DNA from: a bacterium
GTDB lineage: Bacteria > Desulfobacterota > Anaeroferrophillalia > Anaeroferrophillales > Tharpellaceae
Reading direction: 5' to 3'
Assembly (NCBI GenBank): GCA_029935295.1
Contig: JAOZKP010000107.1
Location: 1-9,373, forward strand
DNA: 9,373 nt
Shown: one piece after another, positions 6,763 through 9,373 of the stretch
Numbering within the stretch: the first letter of the stretch is position 1
How the letters are laid out: each line of letters begins with the position of its first letter
Position numbers and translations under genes: made by a program
The notes under the pieces: model-generated
The model's database searches: none
The model's input: the letters and a program-made list of their open reading frames with translations, nothing else
What the model was told of the DNA's origin: nothing

Positions 6763-7701
6763 ATGGAGCGGTTGAAGATATTCGGCGGGAATTCAAATCC
6801 GCTATTGACAAATGCTCTCTGCAAGGATCTTTGCGAGCCTTTGAGCAAAGGGGTGGTTAAGCGATTCAGCGACGGCGAAATCATGGTCGAACTGCATGAA
6901 AGTATGCGCGGGATGCATGTTTTTGTAGTGCAGTCAACATCCGACCCGGTAAATGCCAATCTGATGGAGCTTTTGATAATTATTGACGCCCTGAAACGGG
7001 CTTCTGCGGCTGAGATTACCGCCGTAATACCTTATTACGGTTATGCCCGCCAGGATCGTAAAGTAGCTCCGCGGGCGCCGATTACGGCTAAACTGGTCGC
7101 CGATCTTTTGACTGTGGCCGGAGCGCACCGAGTTTTAACAGTTGATCTCCACGCCGGGCAGATCCAGGGATTTTTTAATATTCCGGTTGATCATCTCTAC
7201 GCCTCTCCGGTTCTGCTCGATTATGTCAAGAATAATATCGAGGGTGACGTGGTTGTGGTTTCACCCGATGCCGGTGGGGTTGAAAGGGCTCGTTCTTTTG
7301 CCAAGAAAATGAAGGTTTCCCTGGCGATTATCGATAAGCGCCGGAGTGGCCCGAATGTTATGGAAGTGATGAATGTTATTGGTGATATTGACGGTAAGAC
7401 AGCAGTTTTACTGGACGATATGATTGATACTGCCGGAACCTTGACACAAGCCGCTAATGCGTTGGTGAAAAAGGGCGCAGCAAAAGTTTATGGACTGGCG
7501 ACGCATGGTGTTCTTTCCGGACCGGCAATTGAACGGATAGAAAAATCTAAATTGGAAAGAGTTATTATTACTGACACACTGCCGCCAAATGATCGGACTA
7601 AGGCGTGTGCTAAAATAGAGGTGCTTTCGGTATCAACCCTGTTGGCTGATGCAATTAAAAGGATCTATTTTGGTGATTCAGTAAGTGCATTGTTTGGTTA
7701 A
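6763..7701 (+). CDS. prs: Ribose-phosphate pyrophosphokinase Prs (PRPP synthetase)
   Basis: Transfers pyrophosphate from ATP to ribose 5-phosphate, making PRPP for purine, pyrimidine, histidine, tryptophan and NAD synthesis. The 312-residue length matches bacterial class I enzymes. FSDGE (35-39), the flexible ATP-binding region IPYYGYARQDRK (89-100), VDLHAGQIQGFF with catalytic H130, the VVSPDAGG segment (166-172), DKRR (191-194, catalytic K192 and R194) and the PRPP loop LLDDMIDTAGT (216-226) are all intact. ATG 6763 has AAAGG (6749-6753) at a suitable distance. Promoter signals in the gap after the tRNA are poor: -10-like TACAAT at 6708-6713 has no good -35, so read-through from the tRNA promoter is possible. 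It starts a likely prs-rplY-pth group, although a 150-bp gap separates it from rplY. Confidence 0.97.
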   Translation: MERLKIFGGNSNPLLTNALCKDLCEPLSKGVVKRFSDGEIMVELHESMRGMHVFVVQSTSDPVNANLMELLIIIDALKRASAAEITAVIPYYGYARQDRKVAPRAPITAKLVADLLTVAGAHRVLTVDLHAGQIQGFFNIPVDHLYASPVLLDYVKNNIEGDVVVVSPDAGGVERARSFAKKMKVSLAIIDKRRSGPNVMEVMNVIGDIDGKTAVLLDDMIDTAGTLTQAANALVKKGAAKVYGLATHGVLSGPAIERIEKSKLERVIITDTLPPNDRTKACAKIEVLSVSTLLADAIKRIYFGDSVSALFG

Positions 7702-7800
7702 TGACAGTGTCGCTTTTGTTTGATATAAGAAAGTTGTTTTGAAGGTTATACTATAGATAGTAACTTCAATGTTTAATAAATTTGAATATATATTTTCAGT

Positions 7801-7824
7801 GGCAGAACTCTTTGAGTCTCTGCC
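7801..7824 (+). promoter_or_regulatory. Stem-loop just upstream of the rplY ribosome binding site
   Basis: GGCAGA (7801-7806) pairs with TCTGCC (7819-7824) and ACTC (7807-7810) with GAGT (7814-7817). This gives a 10-bp stem with one bulged C (7818) and a TTT loop. It ends 11 nt before the ribosome binding site AGGGAGGA (7836-7843). No T-tract follows, so it is not a typical terminator. Ribosomal protein genes, including L25 in some bacteria, are known to carry autoregulatory leaders, so a control role is plausible. The stem has no obvious 5S rRNA loop-E mimic. Confidence 0.5.
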
Positions 7825-7851
7825 GGCTGTTGTTCAGGGAGGATTAGAATT

Positions 7852-8502
7852 ATGGCAATTGCAGAATTAGCAGTTGAAACTAGGACAGAGAGCGGTAAAG
7901 GGTTTGCCCGGAGATTACGTAGTACCGGTAAGTTTCCTGCAGTTCGTTACGGTAAACAGTGTGCTGTGACTCAGTACGCGGTTAATCGGACAGAGTTTGA
8001 TAAATTATTGCAGGATGGTGGCGGCAGTGGTCTGGTAGCACTTGATGTCGATGGTGCTGGTCAAAATGATGAGCTGCTTTCCATTGTTAAAGATATTCAG
8101 CGCGATCCGGTCAGCAGTAAAGTGATTCATGTCGACTTCTATGGAGTTCGATATGGTGAGGCGATTCAGGTTGATGTGCCGCTGGTATTCGAAGGTAAGG
8201 CAATTGGAGTCGTCGAGGGTGGTTTGCTGCAGCCGGTGCGCCGGGTACTGCAGGTTAGATGTCTGCCGCGGGAAATTCCTGAAAATATTGTAATTGACGT
8301 TACGGCATTGGCCATCGGTGATGCAATTCATGTCAGTGATCTGGAAGTTGAGGGGGTTGAATTTGAAACCTCGATTGACTTTACAATTGTCACAGTCCAG
8401 GCCGCTGCTAAAGAAGAAGAAGTTGTCGTATCTGACGATGATGAAGATATTGATTCAACTGACGCTGAAACCGAAAGTGAAGGTGACGCAGCCGCTGAAT
8501 AG
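7852..8502 (+). CDS. rplY: Large-subunit ribosomal protein bL25, long Ctc/TL5 form
   Basis: Binds 5S rRNA on the 50S subunit; long forms are also known as the general stress protein Ctc. Of its 216 residues, about 1-93 form the 5S-binding domain, with the characteristic GKGFARRLRSTGKFPAVRYGK (15-35) and HVDFYGV (93-99). Residues about 95-185 form the beta-rich C-terminal domain found only in long forms. The end (about 187-216) is a low-complexity acidic tail rich in Glu, Asp and Ser, common in this subfamily. ATG 7852 has a strong ribosome binding site AGGGAGGA (7836-7843). A stem-loop lies just before it. An imperfect inverted repeat, GAAG/TTA against TAACTTC, spans 7741-7767 in the same gap and overlaps a -10-like TATACT (7747-7752) that lacks a clear -35. 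pth follows after 15 nt. Confidence 0.96.
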   Translation: MAIAELAVETRTESGKGFARRLRSTGKFPAVRYGKQCAVTQYAVNRTEFDKLLQDGGGSGLVALDVDGAGQNDELLSIVKDIQRDPVSSKVIHVDFYGVRYGEAIQVDVPLVFEGKAIGVVEGGLLQPVRRVLQVRCLPREIPENIVIDVTALAIGDAIHVSDLEVEGVEFETSIDFTIVTVQAAAKEEEVVVSDDDEDIDSTDAETESEGDAAAE

Positions 8503-8517
8503 TCAGCTGCTGGTTGC

Positions 8518-9150
8518 ATGATGTCAGATTTGTTGGCTGATAGTTATCTGATAGTTGGGCTCGGTAATCCCGGATCTGAGTATCATGGAACGCGTCATAA
8601 TTTCGGTTTTATTGCAGTTGATTTTTTGCTGGAAAAGATTGATTCTGCGGGCCCGTTTACATTTATAAAAGAACTTCAATCTGAGATTGTGGTGGGAAAG
8701 CTGGCTGACAAGCCGGTTTGCCTGTTGAAACCCTGGACATTCATGAATCGTTCCGGGGTTGCCGTTCAAGCGTTGCTGGAACGGCAGAAAAATATCAACC
8801 CGCACCAGATTATTGTTATCCATGATGATCTCGATCTTGATTTAGGCCGGGTAAAATTAAAGCAGGGCGGCGGCAGCGGCGGCCATAACGGGCTTAAATC
8901 ATTAGTTGAGGAGATTGGCAGTACTGACTTTCTGCGGCTCAGGCTGGGAATTGGCGGGGAATCCCGGGTCAATACTAATGATACGGTAAGCTTTGTTCTA
9001 AATCGGTTTACTGCGAGTGAGTTGCAGGTAGTCGATGATGTGAAACGGCGGATTCATTTTGGGTTGATTAAGTTTTTTGACTCCGGGCTTATGGCGGCGA
9101 TGAATCAGTTGAATTGCCGAGTAGTTTCTGAAAAAGTTTGCAAAGAGTAA
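8518..9150 (+). CDS. pth: Peptidyl-tRNA hydrolase Pth
   Basis: Cleaves the ester bond of peptidyl-tRNAs released prematurely from ribosomes, recycling tRNA. The protein has 210 residues, slightly longer than the E. coli enzyme (194). The N-terminal LIVGLGNPGSEYHGTRHN carries N17 and the catalytic H27. KPWTFMNRSG contains N77, VIHDDLD contains D103, and GGGSGGHNGLKS contains N124; these are the known catalytic and tRNA-binding positions. Two adjacent ATGs (8518 and 8521) could start it; neither has a good ribosome binding site. With only 15 nt after the rplY stop, translation is probably coupled to rplY. The rplY-pth pair is common in bacteria. No strong terminator follows; a 5-bp hairpin CTGAA/TTCAG at 9162-9176 is too weak to call. 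Confidence 0.96.
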   Translation: MMSDLLADSYLIVGLGNPGSEYHGTRHNFGFIAVDFLLEKIDSAGPFTFIKELQSEIVVGKLADKPVCLLKPWTFMNRSGVAVQALLERQKNINPHQIIVIHDDLDLDLGRVKLKQGGGSGGHNGLKSLVEEIGSTDFLRLRLGIGGESRVNTNDTVSFVLNRFTASELQVVDDVKRRIHFGLIKFFDSGLMAAMNQLNCRVVSEKVCKE

Positions 9151-9261
9151 TATTTGTTTCGCTGAATTTTTTTCAGGGAAGCGTTGAGTTTGTTAATGTT
9201 TGTGTGGTTTAAGTAATTTTTAGTTTAACCTGAAACCGCTTTATTGCAAGGGAGGAAAAGT

Positions 9262-9373
9262 ATGGAAAGTTATACCATGTACGCACCTATTCTCGGGGTT
9301 ATTGGACTCCTTTTTGCCGGTGTACTCTACTCGTACGTCGTCAAACAGGACGCCGGTAACGACAAGATGAAAG
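9262..9373 (+). CDS. hppA: Membrane-bound pyrophosphatase HppA, N-terminal fragment
   Basis: Only the first 37 codons are in the window; the gene continues past the right edge. ATG 9262 follows a strong ribosome binding site GGAGGAAA (9251-9258). The peptide starts MESYTMYAPILGVIGLLFAG, a hydrophobic first transmembrane helix, followed by a loop with QDAGNDKMK. This resembles the start of bacterial H+ (or Na+) translocating pyrophosphatases, where a helix is followed by a G-x-x-K/R-M segment. Such proteins couple pyrophosphate hydrolysis to ion pumping across the inner membrane. The 111-bp gap after pth contains no clear promoter. The call rests on a short stretch, so another small membrane protein is not excluded, and ion specificity cannot be judged. 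Confidence 0.78.
   Translation, partial: MESYTMYAPILGVIGLLFAGVLYSYVVKQDAGNDKMK

Noticed and set aside
9160..9237. Hairpins between pth and hppA (CTGAA/TTCAG at 9162-9176; GGTTT/AAACC at 9206-9237) as a terminator.
   Set aside because: Stems are five weak pairs, loops are long or T-rich, and no T-tract follows the stems.
1..9373. CRISPR arrays, IS elements, phage genes, toxin-antitoxin pairs or defence genes.
   Set aside because: No repeated spacer pattern, transposase, integrase or matching small gene pair was seen; the recognised genes are all housekeeping and on one strand.

Overview
The window reads as a stretch of ordinary bacterial chromosome. Every recognisable gene lies on the + strand. 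Gene content and order (tRNA-Gln, prs, rplY, pth after ispE, then a membrane pyrophosphatase), moderate GC content and family-level resemblance suggest a member of the Desulfobacterota, probably near Desulfuromonadales/Geobacterales. That placement is inferred from remembered gene order and protein resemblance, not from a search.

Layout. Positions 1-335 are non-coding and hold a candidate serA promoter with two palindromes and a structured leader. serA (336-1937) makes the first enzyme of serine synthesis. A 73-bp gap with an inverted repeat next to the ribosome binding site leads to purA (2011-3309). After it, moaA, moaC, an Hsp20 gene and ispE follow with gaps of 4 bp or less and one 1-bp overlap, so purA-moaA-moaC-hsp20-ispE looks like one transcription unit (to 6463). 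An intergenic region then holds a strong stable-RNA-type promoter and tRNA-Gln(UUG) (6582-6656). It is followed by prs (6763-7701), rplY/ctc (7852-8502) with a clear stem-loop just before its ribosome binding site, pth (8518-9150), and the first 37 codons of a membrane-bound pyrophosphatase (hppA) that runs off the right end.

Functionally these are housekeeping genes: serine and purine nucleotide synthesis (serA, purA, prs), the first two steps of molybdenum cofactor synthesis (moaA, moaC), the MEP isoprenoid pathway (ispE), translation (tRNA-Gln, L25, peptidyl-tRNA hydrolase), a small heat-shock protein and pyrophosphate energetics. The signature residues I looked for are present, and I see no frameshift or pseudogene. 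There is no phage, IS, CRISPR or defence signature.

I do not find a new system. The most unusual items are an unrecognised domain of about 105 residues fused to the C-terminus of MoaC, the small heat-shock gene lodged between moaC and ispE, and several hairpins or palindromes placed where they could regulate serA, purA and rplY.
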